From Plectosphaerella cucumerina (lineage: Eukaryota > Ascomycota > Sordariomycetes > Glomerellales > Plectosphaerellaceae), in assembly GCA_020746995.1 (NCBI GenBank), contig JAGPXD010000006.1, forward strand, positions 62,001-126,000: 64,000 bases of DNA, in the 5' to 3' direction. The notes beneath the pieces were generated by a model. That model had not been told where the DNA came from, searched no databases, and saw nothing but the letters and a program-made list of their open reading frames with translations. This document shows, piece after piece, positions 43,981 to 55,674 of this stretch (positions are counted from its first letter, which is position 1; every line of letters begins with the position of its first letter). The position numbers and the translations under genes were made by a program.

Positions 43981-46039
43981 ATGTCCGGCCGTGCTTGGAC
44001 CGGCTCATTACGGCCGTCGCTCTACCACAGCGACGACGACATGGGCAAGAAGGACGACGACCACCACAAGGCCACGCGCAGGCCGCACGCCTGGCAGCCC
44101 GCCGCCCCTGTCCACGTCCCGTCCCGCCGAACATTTCGCCGCTGGGTTGTGCTCCTCCTGGCCGCCACCGCCACATGGGTCGTCTTCCGATACGTGTCCG
44201 TCGACCTGGGCTTCGAGAGCCACGACGCATCGAGATACGCGCACCAGGGCGACCCCGTACGGAATGGCATGAGGGGAGTCGGCAAGGCCTCTGGAGCTAC
44301 CGCCCCAGAGCGCACTTTCGACGGGCCCATCAAGTTCCTCGAGCTGGCCGCCAGTCTGCGCACCTTGACGCCCATGAGGGGCAGTCTCCCCCGGAACAAG
44401 AACGTGCTCTTCGCCGCCGCCAGCCTGCAGAGCGCCGCCGTGTTGCTGCCCATGGCCTGCGACATGGGTCGCGAGCGTCGCGCCCATGTTCATTTCGCCC
44501 TCATCTCGCGCGACCCGATCAATATCGACGACCTGCGCCGCGTCAATGGCGTCGACGAGTCGTGTGAACTGAACTTCCACGATGCCCGCCCCGACTATGC
44601 CGACGTGGCCACCGAGGCCCGCATGATCCACGCCACCACCCGAGCGTTCTACCACATCCAGAACTACATGCATCCCCAGGTGGTCGTCGTAGATGCCGCC
44701 GAGGATCGAGAGGAGCAGTACTTCCTTCGAGGCACAAGGCGTCAGACCGACTTCATGGGCGTACCCCTCGTCGAGCTGCCCAATGGTAGCGCGCGTCAGC
44801 TGTCATGGTTGACGCGGTTAGACGCCGCCTCGCTTGCAGCCTGGCACCGCTCAACTGTCGATATTGTCGTCCAGGCCCCTCTGACCGGTGCTGGCAGCCT
44901 GATGCGTCTACTCAAGTCGCTCAGCGCCATGGAATTTTCCGGCTCCGCGGTGCCGCACCTCACCGTCGAGCTGCCGCCTGTCATTGAGCCGGCGCTGGAC
45001 AAGTTCCTCGAGCAGTTCCGATGGCCGCCGCGCAGTGCATCCCATGTTCGAACTGCTCAGATGCTGACGCTGCGCCGCCGCATGCCCCGGGATCGCCTGA
45101 CGGAGGAGGAGAGTGCCGCGAGGTTCCTCGAGTCCTTCTGGCCGCGCACCCTTCACTCACACGTGCTGGTGCTCTCGCCGCAGGCCGAGCTGACGCCGCA
45201 GTTCTTCCACTGTGAGTAGCCTGATCACCACGTCTCGTATTTGCTGACGTTCTTCCCCAGACCTCAAGTTCTCAACCCTGGAGTATATCTACTCCCAGAC
45301 CTCGGTCTCCATGAGCTGGGATAAGCGGCTGCTCGGCCTTGGGCTGACGGTGCCGCAAGCGCTGCTCGATGGTGTGCGCGACTTCAAGCCCCCGAAGCCA
45401 CTGCCCATAGACGGCGAGAAGCCCGAGGAGGGCCAGGGCACGTCGTTCCTGTGGCAGGCGCCCATAAGCGACGCCATGCTCATCACGGGCCCGCGCTGGG
45501 TCGAGCTGCAGAACTTCGTGACACGCAGCCTCGAGCGGCGGCGGGCCGAGGCGGCGCCCGAGCTCCTGACACACAAGACGGTGGGCAAGCAGCATCCGGT
45601 GTGGCTGGAGCATCTGTTCCGGCTGTCACGGGCACGGGGCTACCTGACGCTCTACCCGGACGCAGACACGGCGGGTGCGGTGGCGACGGTGCATAAGGAG
45701 CTCTTCCAGGCGCCCGAAGAGTACGGGCAGAGCCTTGAAAAGGAGCAGCCGCGAGACGGCGTGGCAGCGGTCGAGGGTGATGACGACGCCGACGACGGCC
45801 ACGCGACGCAGCCGACGCCGCTGCTGGGCATCATGGACACGCTACCCGACGGTGGCCGTCTGGCGTCCCTGGACAACGTGCCCTTCCTCGACTGGGAGGG
45901 CAAGGCGGCGACGCTGGGCGAGCTGGACATCGGCAGCTTGCAGTTCATGATGGAGTGGCGTGAGAAGGTGGGCGGGTGTGAGGCGAATCCCAAGGATGGG
46001 CTGGGGGACAGCCTGACAAGGGAGCTGTTCTGCGAGTGA
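43981..46039 (+). CDS. Type II membrane protein, putative glycosyltransferase
   Basis: Exons 43981-45211 and 45261-46039 give 669 residues. A short basic cytosolic tail and one membrane helix (about 55-72, RRWVVLLLAATATWVVF) predict a type II Golgi/ER protein with a lumenal catalytic part. The lumenal domain has Rossmann-like strands (KNVLFAAASLQSAAVLLPMACDM; VDIVVQAPLTGAGSLMRLLKSL; SHVLVLSPQAELTPQFFHYLKF). These resemble the nucleotide-sugar and acidic-motif parts of a GT-A fold, though no clean DxD is seen. Fungal homologues are, as I recall, usually labelled glycosyltransferase family 2-like. The C-terminal 150 residues contain an acidic, disordered insert. The enzyme class is tentative; the gene model and topology are firmer. 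Confidence 0.68.
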
Positions 46040-46523
46040 ACAAGCATGCATGGGCGCTGGATACCCCGGTTGGTTTGTACGTACGTATGTATCATGTCAT
46101 TAGCGATTCTTTCCCCCTGCCCTGTGGCCACAGCCACATGATGGCCTGCTTGGGGATGTCGGGGAGAGTGCCGCCGCCCTCGAGGCCCCTGGCCGTCGTC
46201 GGAGATGCTGTTTCTGGCATACCGCCGGCTAATCTTGAGGTATGCCCGGGGTTGATCCGGGGAGCAAACGGACTCCGAGGATTCTCCTTCCCCGGACTGC
46301 TTGATCGACAACGGCGGGACAGGGGCCGGGGTCATGGGGAGCGGATGTCGGGCTTCAAGGTGGACCGCTTCACAGCATTTCTGGTTGGTGTCCCGTTTCG
46401 GCAACTCCTGGCCAAGGCAGTCTCATTCTTATTTATTTATACTCCTGTCCCCTAACGTCTCTCCAACCATCCGCCTCTTCCTCATCCTCTGACTTCAACC
46501 TTACCCCCGCTCATTGCTTCACC
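46040..46523 (+). promoter_or_regulatory. Promoter of the MFS transporter gene
   Basis: A CGG-N3-CCG inverted triplet lies at 46269-46277, and an AT-rich TATTTATTTATA element (46430-46441) lies about 85 bp before the ATG at 46524, a TATA candidate. The left part is the 3' UTR of the preceding gene. Both elements are weak evidence on their own. Confidence 0.4.
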
Positions 46524-48066
46524 ATGTCGACAACAACACAGCTCGAGCCCCCTGGGGTCGAGTCCTACCCCCTCTCCAACCTCTCCGACAAACCTACTTC
46601 TTCCGAGCGCCCCCCCTCGCCCCAGCCCGAAACTCCAGGCGACGACCAGCAGCCTCCGGGACTCGACAGGGCGACGAAGCTCAAGCTCATCGCCGCCGGC
46701 TTCTCCTTCTTCGTCTCGGGCACAAACGACGGCAGCATCGGCGCCCTGATCCCCTACGTCCTGCGCGACTACCAGCTCAGCACCGCTATCGCCTCCATTG
46801 TGTAAGTCGCCCTCAAGGTACATCTCCGGATACATGCTTATCCCCTTAGATATGGCGCTAGCTTCCTGGGCTGGCTGTTTGCCGCCTTCTCCAACACGGC
46901 CCTTACCCAGCGCGTCAACCTTGGCGGCTCCCTCGCCGCTGGCGCTGCCCTACAGCTCGTCGCCCATGCCCTTCGGTCCTGGAGGCCACCCTTCCCCCTC
47001 TACTGCATCACTTTCGTCATCGTCTGCCTTGGCCAGGCGTACCAGGATGCAGGGTGCAACACATACGTCGCTGGTGTCGGGGGTGCCGCCCATCGCTGGC
47101 TCGCTTTCATTCACGCCATGTACATGGCCGGTAGCTTCGTCGCTCCATTCATCGCGACCGCCATCGCGTCCGCAGGGGATGGTGCGTCGTATTGGTACCT
47201 GTACTACACGTTCCCGCTGGCGCTGTGCGTGGCGAACCTCGCGTTGACGTGCTATGCCTTCCGGGATACGATCCGTCTGCCGTGGGGGAAGAAGTCGGCA
47301 GACGTGGCCGAGGAGGCTGCTGCAGAAGGAGAACAGAGCGAAGAGCAGAAGAAGACGCCGGCGCAGCTGATCAAGCAGACGCTGACGAACAAGTCTGTGC
47401 TTCTCGTCAGCGCGTTCTTCTTCTTCTACATTGGAGGTGTGCTCACAGCTTCAGGCTGGATTGTTGAGTTCCTCGTCGAGGTGCGCGATGGAAACTTGGC
47501 ACATATGGGTTATGTTCCAGCTGGCTTCAGCGGTGGTGGTCTGCTGGGACGGATTCTGCTGGCTGAGCCTGTGTACCGCTTCGGGGAACGGCGGATGATC
47601 TTCATCTTCTCCGTGCTCGTGCTGGCTTTCCAGCTTGTCTTTTGGCTGTGAGTTCCCCCACCCACCCGATTCTCCCTGCGTTGTGCGTAGTACTGACAGC
47701 TTCAGCGTACCCAACATCGTCGCCGCCTCGGTTGCAGTCAGTTTGATCGGTTTCTTCTCCGGTCCCATGTTCGCCACAGTAAGTTTCTCCCTCATAACTG
47801 AGCCTTCCAGACTAATAGACCAGGGCATCTCCGTCGGCTCCAAGCTGTTCCCGCGCGAGATCAACTCAACGGCGCTGTCATTTGTCTTCCTCTTCGCACA
47901 GATGGGCGGCTCCTTCTTCCCCATCATCACGGGCACTTTGGCGCTGCGGTACAGCGTGGACGTGCTGCAGCCCATGCTTGTGGCGCTGTTTGCGGGTATG
48001 ACCATCTCATGGATGCTGATCCCCAAGGTGAAGCAGGCAGACAATGTGGCGCTGCATCACGAGTAG
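46524..48066 (+). CDS. Major facilitator superfamily transporter
   Basis: Exons 46524-46801, 46850-47647, 47706-47778 and 47824-48066 give 463 residues. A 50-residue Pro/Ser/Glu-rich N-terminal tail precedes about 12 helices: LIAAGFSFFVSGTNDGSIGALIPYV, then YGASFLGWLFAAF. The QDAGCNTYVAGVGGAAHRWLAFIHAMYMAGSFVAPF segment and a charged central loop follow. The second half starts at SVLLVSAFFFFYIGGVLTASGWIVEFL and continues GFSGGGLLGRILL, SVGSKLFPREINSTALSF and SFFPIITGTL. It looks like the sugar/fucose-permease-like MFS group annotated in some fungi as Bsc6-like; that group assignment is tentative. The substrate is unknown. Confidence 0.88.
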
Positions 48067-48379
48067 TCACAAACATCATGAGTGGTATAGGGTTCGACGG
48101 CTATTTTAACATGGGAGTTGGCAAGCCAGGAGGTACGACGGATGGAGGAAGATCAGAGATGAAACTGAGAAGGGGAGCTGTACTTGAACCACAAAACGGA
48201 CCTTACTCGGCCGTAACCACAACATCAACACCATGCATCTTGGAAGTAAATCCCAAGTACTCGCCAATTCCATCACAACAATTGCAGTCGCTGGGAATCA
48301 CTCAAAAGACCAGAAAATCGAACAAGCCCACGTAAACGAACAAGTCCCGCTGCTCCCATAGCTGACCTGCACTCCCTCC
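48067..48379. other. Convergent 3' region of the MFS and hydrolase genes
   Basis: Tail-to-tail spacer of 313 bp, AT-richer than its neighbours, with no ORF or repeat of note. Confidence 0.35.
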
Positions 48380-49515
48380 TCACTTCGTAACCTCCAACAA
48401 CCACTCCGCCACAAGATCATGAACCTTCCTCGACTTGATCTTCCCATCCTCCACCGCAACCTTATCATTCATAACCATCCCCATATCCATGTCAAACCCG
48501 TGAATCGTATCCGGTACCAACAACCACCTCACACCCCCCTTCTCGAAATAATACCTCTCATCATCAAACACTAGCTCCCCCGGCGGCTTCGTCTCCAAAG
48601 CCCCAACCTGCTTCGGCGGCTCGCCCTCGCGCCCAGCAAGGCCCCATGCCAACCTCAGCCCCTCATGCGACAACATGTCCAGCTCAGCCGAGATGATAAA
48701 CACCTTGGAAGGCAGTGTCTCCCTTGCCGCGAACACAGTGCTTAGCAGGGGATCCCCCAAGTCCTGCTCGGGAGGGAGATACGCCCATTCCACCAGTCCG
48801 CAAATCATCATCAGCCCGTCCGCCGGCTTGCCGCGGTGACCCCCCAGCGCTGGTTTCCACTGCCGCGTAGGAAGCTTCTCCGCAGCAGGGGGCCTCCAGT
48901 CCGCGACAGGATACACGGGGACGAGAGCGGCGATGCGTCCCTGCAGGGAGGGCAGCTGCGCCACCGAGACGGCGAGGTTTCCACCAGCCGACCAGCCCAT
49001 GAGTGCAACACGGCGGGGGTCAATGGGAAGGGAAGTGTCGTCGAGGGCGGCTAGAATGATGGCCTCGATGTCGTGGATCGGGATCGGGAAGTGGCCGGCC
49101 GGGGCCAGGGTGTAGCGGAGCGTTATGACGAGGAAGCCATGGGCGGCGTAGCGAGCGTTGATGGGGTTCACATCGTCGGGTGAGCCTGCGACGAAGCCGC
49201 CTCCGTGGATGGTGAAGATTGTTGGCAGGGGGGAGGGTGAAGCGGCGTCATGCCCTGGTGGGAAGAAGATGCTGTTGGGACTTGTCAGTCTTCCTTCAGC
49301 AACATGGCGTATGATCAATACCTGACGGGCAGTCTAGGGCGGCAAGAGTATGATTTGTTCAGCTTGGGCTGCGACTCGGACGGGTAGAGGTAGCCACTCG
49401 CGGCGCGGGCGAGTGCGACAGGCGGCGCGATGAGGTTCTGTACGACCGTGGCGGCGGCCGTGTACTTCAGGCGTGTCGCCAGGGAAGGCGGCTCGTATTC
49501 GTCGCGGACAAGCAT
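48380..49515 (-). CDS. Alpha/beta hydrolase, HSL/esterase type
   Basis: Minus-strand exons 49515-49322 and 49271-48380 give 361 residues. The oxyanion motif HGGG is at 87-90 and the nucleophile elbow GWSAGG has S159. An acidic candidate occurs in IISAELDMLSHEG, and the catalytic His in the C-terminal DTIHGFD. The HGGG before GxSxG order is typical of the hormone-sensitive-lipase/carboxylesterase family (CE10-like), acting on short-chain esters, lactones or arylesters. The first 64 residues, from exon 1, include an amphipathic stretch (YTAAATVVQNLIAPPVALA) that could associate with membranes. A CATATAAG on the minus strand at 49657-49664 may be the TATA box. The substrate is unknown. Confidence 0.88.
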
Positions 49516-49962
49516 TGTGACGAGGTGAGGGAGTCGATGTAGAAGATCGAGGTCAACAGGCCGAGAGTAAGGTCAGGCGAGGTTGGGGTGAGGTCCAAAA
49601 TGGGGAAGTGATATAGATGTTTGGGGAAATCCGCAGGGCTTGGCTCGGTTTCGCTTCTTATATGTAGACGCGGGGGACGATGATCAGTGCCCTGGCAGAT
49701 GCACAGCACGAGCCCATGAACTCCTGTACCGGCGGGGATGTCCAGGGGCCGGCAGTTCTCCTCAAGTTACAATGACGAGTACACGCACGGGGCGGGGATA
49801 ACAGCGTCGGGCAAGTCAATTCCCCGAACTTTTCTGGCTGCCTGCATGACACGCGGGCGTAGACGCGGCCAGGACACCATCGTCGCTTAACCAGCACATA
49901 TGCGATTGGCAGGTCGTCAGGGGGGTTCATCGTATATTCGTACGGCGCCCTACCGCACGCCT
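49516..49962 (-). promoter_or_regulatory. Hydrolase gene promoter and antiporter 3' region
   Basis: About 450 bp. A TATA-like CATATAAG (read on the minus strand, 49664-49657) lies about 140 bp upstream of the hydrolase ATG. The right part is the antiporter 3' UTR. Nothing else seen. Confidence 0.35.
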
Positions 49963-52680
49963 TTACTCGGCACTCGCGTGTGAGTCCATGCTCGACTTCC
50001 TCTGCGCCACCGTCCCCTCGGCCTGCCGTTTGGCTTGCACCACCATAAGACTGGCATTGACAACGGCCGTCTTGCGAATCTCCGCCGTCACGGCTGACGC
50101 CACGGCACCTAGAACATGCGCCGGGTCGTCCGAGGCAGTCGCGTCTTCAATGTCCCGTGGACCGACCGCAGCGCCGACAGACCGGCCAATCACGAAGATC
50201 GTCGCCCTGGCTGTGTCGGCGCGCGCCGAGAGAAGGCCTGATGCGAGGAGATTCGCGTTGCCGCCATGTGCCGTCTGCATCTCCACGAAGTGCACTCGGG
50301 CAGCGAGGGCGGCATCGATGCCGTCCTTGACAGCGCCAAAGTCGGCGTACGACGGCGAGTCGGCCGATGCGGCGTCCACGACCGTCAGCTCAATGTCGTC
50401 GCTCTCGGCCAGCTGCAGCGCAAGGCGGACAGCGTACGCATCGTCCGACTGACCGGCATAGAGGACGAGCATCTGTCTCTTGGTCGTCGTCTCAGCCGAG
50501 AAGAACTTGACGGCCGTCGGGTCGTGGAACTCTGAAGGAGCATTGGCCGAGAGGCTCGAGATCTGGCGTGTAAGGGGGGCGCCACGGGGGGCAGAGGCGG
50601 CACGCGTCTTGAAGAGCGTGCTGTCGATGTAAGCGGCCACGGCGGCAGTGCTACGCGCCAGGTCGAAGAGCCTGGCGGCGAAGGACAGAAACTCGGCGTT
50701 TTCGAGGGCATCAGTACGAGGCGCGGCGCTGAAGAAGGACTGCAGCTCCGAGAGGGTTCCCGTCTCGCTCCATGGGACCAGGATGAGGTCGCTGCCGGCA
50801 CTACTGGCCTCGGTGACGAGCGTGTCGGCGAACGAGTGCTGAGGCACGACGGCGAGCTGGCCCGAGATGACGACGTCGCGCGCCGTTCGGTTGGCGCAGG
50901 TGCCGAATGCCTTGATGATGGGGTCGTTCTCAGCGTACTGTTCGATCTCCGAGACTTTCATGACAGACGAGTTGCGCTCGCTGAGCTCGACGAGACGGTG
51001 ACCATGTATGCGCAACAGGGGCTGCGAGGGGCCGGTTGCCGTTGTGGCGACGGTCTTTTCGCCGGCCTGCTCGCCCGCAGGCGAGGCATTTGGGGCAGAG
51101 GCCGCTGGTCGGCCTCCGCTGGTGAAGAGACCAACGGTCGAGAGCAGGCTAGACAGCCCGTCGGTGCGCAGGTACACCAGGATGCGGCTGGCGGCCTCCC
51201 CAGTAGTGGAGTCATCTTCGTCCCCGGTGAGAATGGGCGTGCCGTCCCAGTTGATACGACCCTGCTTCCACAACTGCAGCTTGCGCTGGTAAGCAGGCGG
51301 ATAGAGGAAGCTCACAGCGGGGGCTGTAGCAAAGGTGGTGACGAGAGCCATGACGACAAACATGGTGAAGGTGCGTGTGCTCAGAATCCTAGCCTCGAGG
51401 CCGATGTTGAGCACGATCAACTCGACGAGACCCTTGCAGGACATGAGGGTGCCGATGGTGAAAGACTCGCGCCACACCAGGCCGTTCATCCTGGCGCCAG
51501 CGGTGCCGCCGATGATCTTGCTGAGGAACGCGACGACGATGATGCAGAACACGTAGCCCCAGGTGGTGCCCGTGTCGAGCAGCGAGATATCGGTGCTGAG
51601 GCCGGCATTGGCAAAGAAGAGAGGCACAAGGAGCGCCGAGATGAGGTCCTCAATCTTCTCGGTGAGCTTTATCGCAAAGCCGCCTTCGTGTGGGCACATG
51701 AGGCCGACCATGAAAGCGCCAAAGATGGAGTGGACGCCGATGATGGAGGTGAAGAAAGCTGAGGCCAGGACCATCAGTACTGTAAGAGCGACAACGCCTT
51801 CGGTCGGACCGTTTTCCAAGCTGCGCGTCCTACGCAGCACCCACATGAAGGCTGGGCGGACGGCGTACGCCAGGAAAAGGGCCCATCCGACGGAGCAGAG
51901 GAGCACATAGACAGCCGTAACACCAGCGCCCGAATTGACCAAGGTGACGCACAGAGCCAGCAGGACCCAGCCGACGACGTCGTTGGCGATTCCCGAGGAG
52001 AGGACAACGACGCCGACGTTCGTGTTGAGGAGCTTGAGGGAAGTCAAAATGCGGCAGAGGACAGGGAAGGCGGTGATGGCCATAGCGACGCCAATGAACA
52101 GGGCGTAGACAGGGAAGGAGATCGGTGCGAGACCAGGTTCATCGCCAAATTGGTTGAACAGGCCCCAGGCTACGGCGACGCCAAGACCAAAGGGAATGGC
52201 CATGTCGAGGGAGGCGACAGAGACAGCGACGCGCCAGTTGCTGAGAAGATAGTTGAGGTTGATTTCGAGGCCGACAAGGAAGAGGAAGAGGACGAGGCCG
52301 AGGTTGGCGGCGAGCTTGAAAGAGGGCATGGACGCAGGGGGGAAGATTGTCTCGCTGAAGCCGGGGATGCGACCCATGATGGAGGGACCGAGGATCACGC
52401 CCTGGGGATGTCAGCTGAGGACTGCAGTCTACAGAGAAGAGAGCCTCACAGTGATGACTTCGGCAATGACCCTCGGCTCACGGATCTTGGACAATGGCCA
52501 GTACAGGGCTCTGGTGAGGGAGATGACAATAGTGGCCTGGATGATGAAAAGCACGATGGGGTCGGCTTTGTTCCAGACCGTGGGGTTCAGGCCCTCGAAG
52601 ATGCCTGCCTGCGAGGGCGCGCGGACATCTTCATCGCGGCGAGCGAGCCACGAGGCTGCGTCGAGAATCCAAGAGGTCAT
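49963..52680 (-). CDS. KHA1: Kha1-type K+/H+ antiporter
   Basis: Cation/proton antiporter of the CPA2 family; yeast Kha1 acts in the Golgi in pH and potassium homeostasis. Minus-strand exons 52680-52450 and 52401-49963 give 889 residues. The membrane domain (about 45-440) has roughly 12 helices: IVLFIIQATIVISLTRALYWPL, then REPRVIAEVITGVILGPS, the family entry motif. LGLVLFLFLVGLEINLN, SSGIANDVVGWVLLAL and VGLMCPHEGGFAIKLTEKIEDL follow. The membrane part ends ISALLVPLFFANAGLSTDIS and SCKGLVELIVLNIGLEARILS. The D in NDVVGW is the usual ion-binding acidic residue. A roughly 440-residue soluble C-terminal half has Usp-like strands (MLVLYAGQSDDAYAVRLALQLA) as in other Kha1 proteins. The start MTSWILDAASWLARR was chosen for the clean in-frame intron. 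Confidence 0.92.
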
Positions 52681-53330
52681 GGTAGTGGCTGGGTGATGTA
52701 GGTGATGCGATGACTGACAGACGCGGCTGCTCGTCCCCGAGAGACAAAAAAGCAACGGTGAGGTGTGCGTCTCCCGGTGAGCAGGAATGTCGACCGGGGC
52801 TCTTATACCTTTGTGGCATTTCTTGGCATATTGGCGCAGCAGCGGAAGCGAGGATGATGGCAGTGATGGCGGCCGGGATGGTCGACTAACACGGGTGGTA
52901 AAGGGATGCGCCGCGTCGCGATGGCGGCATACCGGAGGAACTCGTCCGGCGATGTCGCCCGCACGGTAAAGCCTGACCAATGCTATCAACGGCAATCAAT
53001 TGCACTGCAAGTTACCGAGAGGGAAGCGTGTACCCTGGTTTCACGGGGAATAAACATAGTCCAGACCGAGCCTTTCTAGACTTTTCGTGTGAATATGCCG
53101 GGGGGGGGGGGGGGGGGGGCGGGGGGGAGGGTGCACAGGTCAGCTGCGTGCATCGCGGTTCTCTTGGTCATTGGCGGAGTCAACGTTCTTGCCGTGGCTA
53201 CTCGAAGAAGCGAGGATGATACCAAGTATGTCGGAGGTGGTGGGAGCAGGAGAGGGATCGAAAGGAGGTCAGAATACAGCTGACCTTCCGTAGCTCCCCA
53301 TTGAAACCAGTCTGACCGTAGGCAAGGGGG
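52681..53330. other. KHA1 promoter region with long poly-G tract
   Basis: About 650 bp between the KHA1 start and the 3' end of the F-box-like gene (both minus). A run of 20 G residues (53100-53119), one C and seven more G (53121-53127) is the main feature. On the minus strand it would be a C-tract, upstream of KHA1. No gene seen. Confidence 0.5.
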
Positions 53331-55136
53331 TCAGATTGGGACACCCAGGCTGTAGAACCTCACAATCCCAATCTCTTCGATCCAGTCGACAGCCTCCTCT
53401 CCCGGCGCCTTCACGTCCGTGCCTTCGCTCTTGCCGACCTCTTGGAGCCTCCCACCCGGCAACAGACGCGACTCGAAGAAGTTAGCCTCTGCCTGGTCCA
53501 TGGCCTCCGCCAGGACGGGAAGGGCTTTGCCTTCCACGCGAATTCTGTAGGAAAGGCGTTGGGTCTTGCTCCGCAGCTCAAGCTCGAGGTGTCGCGTTCC
53601 AAACGGCAGGCAAGCGCCGTCGCCGGCGTCCAGCGGCCAGATGGCCCCGTGGACGATCTTCCGGACGAGGTCGAGCCTCCCGTCTGTTGTCATCTCCATC
53701 AGATCCGGGCAGGCAGGAAGGGCGGGGTAATAGTTGTTTAGGCGGAGGTAGTGTAGAGCCAGGCTGCCGTCTCTCCTCAGCTCCCGAAGCATGTGTTGCC
53801 ACTGGACACATGCCTTTGCCGTGGGGTCGTCCCAGGGGATTTCGTCCGACGAGATCTTGAGAGAGCGCAGCAGACGCCAGGCAGACGAAGGGATGGTCGA
53901 AAGGTAGGTGAAGCCTGGGTAATCGCGCTTCTCGAGGCTGCGCGGCATGTGGTAGCCGATGCTGAAGTGGTGACTGCGGTAAAAGATCTCGCGGGCCAAG
54001 ACGAGAGTGGTCCGGTCCACGTAGAAGAGGGCCGTCGGGTCCGTCCAGCACCGGCAATCGGGGGAGTATGCGGCATGCATGCGGGAGCAGAGACACCCAA
54101 CATTGGAAACGTCGCACTTGCGCGGAGGCATTCGGGCCGCCCGACCCTCGTAAACCATGACATAGCGGCGTACGCTGTCCCAGTGCAGCGAGGCGCTGGG
54201 GGTGACGAGATCGGTGAACTGAAGGATGCGCAGGCGGATCTCGGTGGGGAGGTCAGCGAAGCGGAATGGCTTCTCGCGGCGAACAACTGTGGCGGCCTCG
54301 GCAGCTTTGCGGGCCATCTCGAAGAGAGTCTTGCTGCGGCGCAAGCTGAGGCGGATGTGGCAGGCTGCGAGGGGCGGGAAGTGGCCAAGGCTGCTGAGGG
54401 CAATGCGGGCCCCGGCGACATCGACGTTGGCCTTCTGGGCGGCGGCGACCTCACAGATGAGGGTAAGTTTGAGGAGGCTGGGAGATATGTGAGGCCCGAT
54501 GGATCGCGCCGTGTCGTCCCATTCGGCGAGGAGGGAGCGGCCCATCTCAGTGTCGGGGCCGGGAGCCACCTTGCGCGGGGGGTAATGCGACATGCAAGAG
54601 TGAATTCGCTTCTGGCCCTGGGCACAGTGGACGACGACACGGAGGCTGCGAAGATGGCCGAGCAGTCTGGGGCCTAATGCAACGAGGGGCTTCGGGTCCT
54701 GGGTGATGAAGTCGTTGCCTGAGTAGAGGAGAGGGGCAACCTCGGCGGCGAGGGAGCGGCAGGTAAGGAGGAGGCTGCGTGTGCAGGCAATGCAGTAGCT
54801 TGTGTCGCTGTGCACATTGTTGGCGTGTTCGGGCTGGCGGCAGCAGTTGGAAAGCTGCTTGGGCTTGTCGAGGAAGAGAGGCCGGTTCCGAGGGACGCCG
54901 GCGAGGATGTAGATGCGACGGCGGATTGAGGCCGGGAGGCGGAGGAGGTGAGGTGTCGCTTCGACGGAGCCATTGCCAGGTGTCGGCTTGATCGAGTTGT
55001 TTGATTCCTCATGCTTGACGGATGTTGCGCCCGGACGGACGGGGAGATGCAGCTCCATGGCAGACAATGATTTGGATGATGCTTTTGGTGGATGGAAGCA
55101 GGCGAATGAAGAAGAGGGCCGAATGTTTTGATCCAT
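53331..55136 (-). CDS. F-box-like protein of unknown role
   Basis: Single-exon gene, 601 residues. An F-box-like helix, FRFADLPTEIRLRILQFTDLV, lies at about residues 291-311, with the LPxEIRxxI core. A second, weaker one (HLLRLPASIRRRIYILAGV) lies near 63-81. Cys-rich stretches occur after each: CCRQPEHANNVHSDTSYCIAC near 98-118 and CDVSNVGCLCSRMHAAYSPDCRCW near 339-362. The remainder is Leu/Arg-rich with no repeats I can define. Fungal F-box proteins link substrates to SCF ubiquitin ligases; many with this lone motif remain uncharacterised. The first ATG (MDQNIRPSSSF) was taken; the in-frame ATG at 55058 (MELHLPVRP) is a plausible alternative. The product name is therefore cautious. Confidence 0.68.
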   Translation of the reverse strand: MDQNIRPSSSFACFHPPKASSKSLSAMELHLPVRPGATSVKHEESNNSIKPTPGNGSVEATPHLLRLPASIRRRIYILAGVPRNRPLFLDKPKQLSNCCRQPEHANNVHSDTSYCIACTRSLLLTCRSLAAEVAPLLYSGNDFITQDPKPLVALGPRLLGHLRSLRVVVHCAQGQKRIHSCMSHYPPRKVAPGPDTEMGRSLLAEWDDTARSIGPHISPSLLKLTLICEVAAAQKANVDVAGARIALSSLGHFPPLAACHIRLSLRRSKTLFEMARKAAEAATVVRREKPFRFADLPTEIRLRILQFTDLVTPSASLHWDSVRRYVMVYEGRAARMPPRKCDVSNVGCLCSRMHAAYSPDCRCWTDPTALFYVDRTTLVLAREIFYRSHHFSIGYHMPRSLEKRDYPGFTYLSTIPSSAWRLLRSLKISSDEIPWDDPTAKACVQWQHMLRELRRDGSLALHYLRLNNYYPALPACPDLMEMTTDGRLDLVRKIVHGAIWPLDAGDGACLPFGTRHLELELRSKTQRLSYRIRVEGKALPVLAEAMDQAEANFFESRLLPGGRLQEVGKSEGTDVKAPGEEAVDWIEEIGIVRFYSLGVPI

Positions 55137-55637
55137 CGGACTTTGTCGGTCGTGCCTGCCGCCCCTGCATTAGGCCCCCTGCCGTTTGACGTGCAGGCAA
55201 CAACCAACCGCGCTTTCCACTGCTAGCAGCCTGGTCCGGACAGGAGGGGCATCACGGGCCGAGGGTGTCTTTCATTGGTGCCAGTAGAAGCAGCCGATGC
55301 GATCCGTTTTCTGGTCGCTGAGAGAAGCAGTGGAAATGCATGGACGATTGTCTGAGGCACGCAGCCAGGAGTGATCGATGTGGAATGTTGAAAGAAGACA
55401 GGCGGGAAGTGGAAGTTTGGAGTGTCTGGGGATGTAAGGCACCACGACAGGACCCACCAGCTCCCAAAGACACACAGTGTGATAAAGCAAGGGGAGCCTG
55501 CAGGTCGCACTGCTTTAAATATCAAGTTCCCTCATGTCCTACAAACGAGATGTCCCAACATCTCCTCACCACTTCCCAAAACACCTGTCGACTTGTCAGA
55601 AGACCCCAAATCGACATCTACATCTCTTCCTTCCACC
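55137..55637. promoter_or_regulatory. Divergent promoter region between the F-box-like gene and a small hypothetical gene
   Basis: About 500 bp. A TTTAAATA element (55514-55521) about 117 bp before the ATG at 55638 is a TATA candidate for the plus-strand gene. No other motif stands out. Confidence 0.4.
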
Positions 55638-55674
55638 ATGAGCCCAGTTCCTCCTCATCTCCTGGTCCCTGCGG

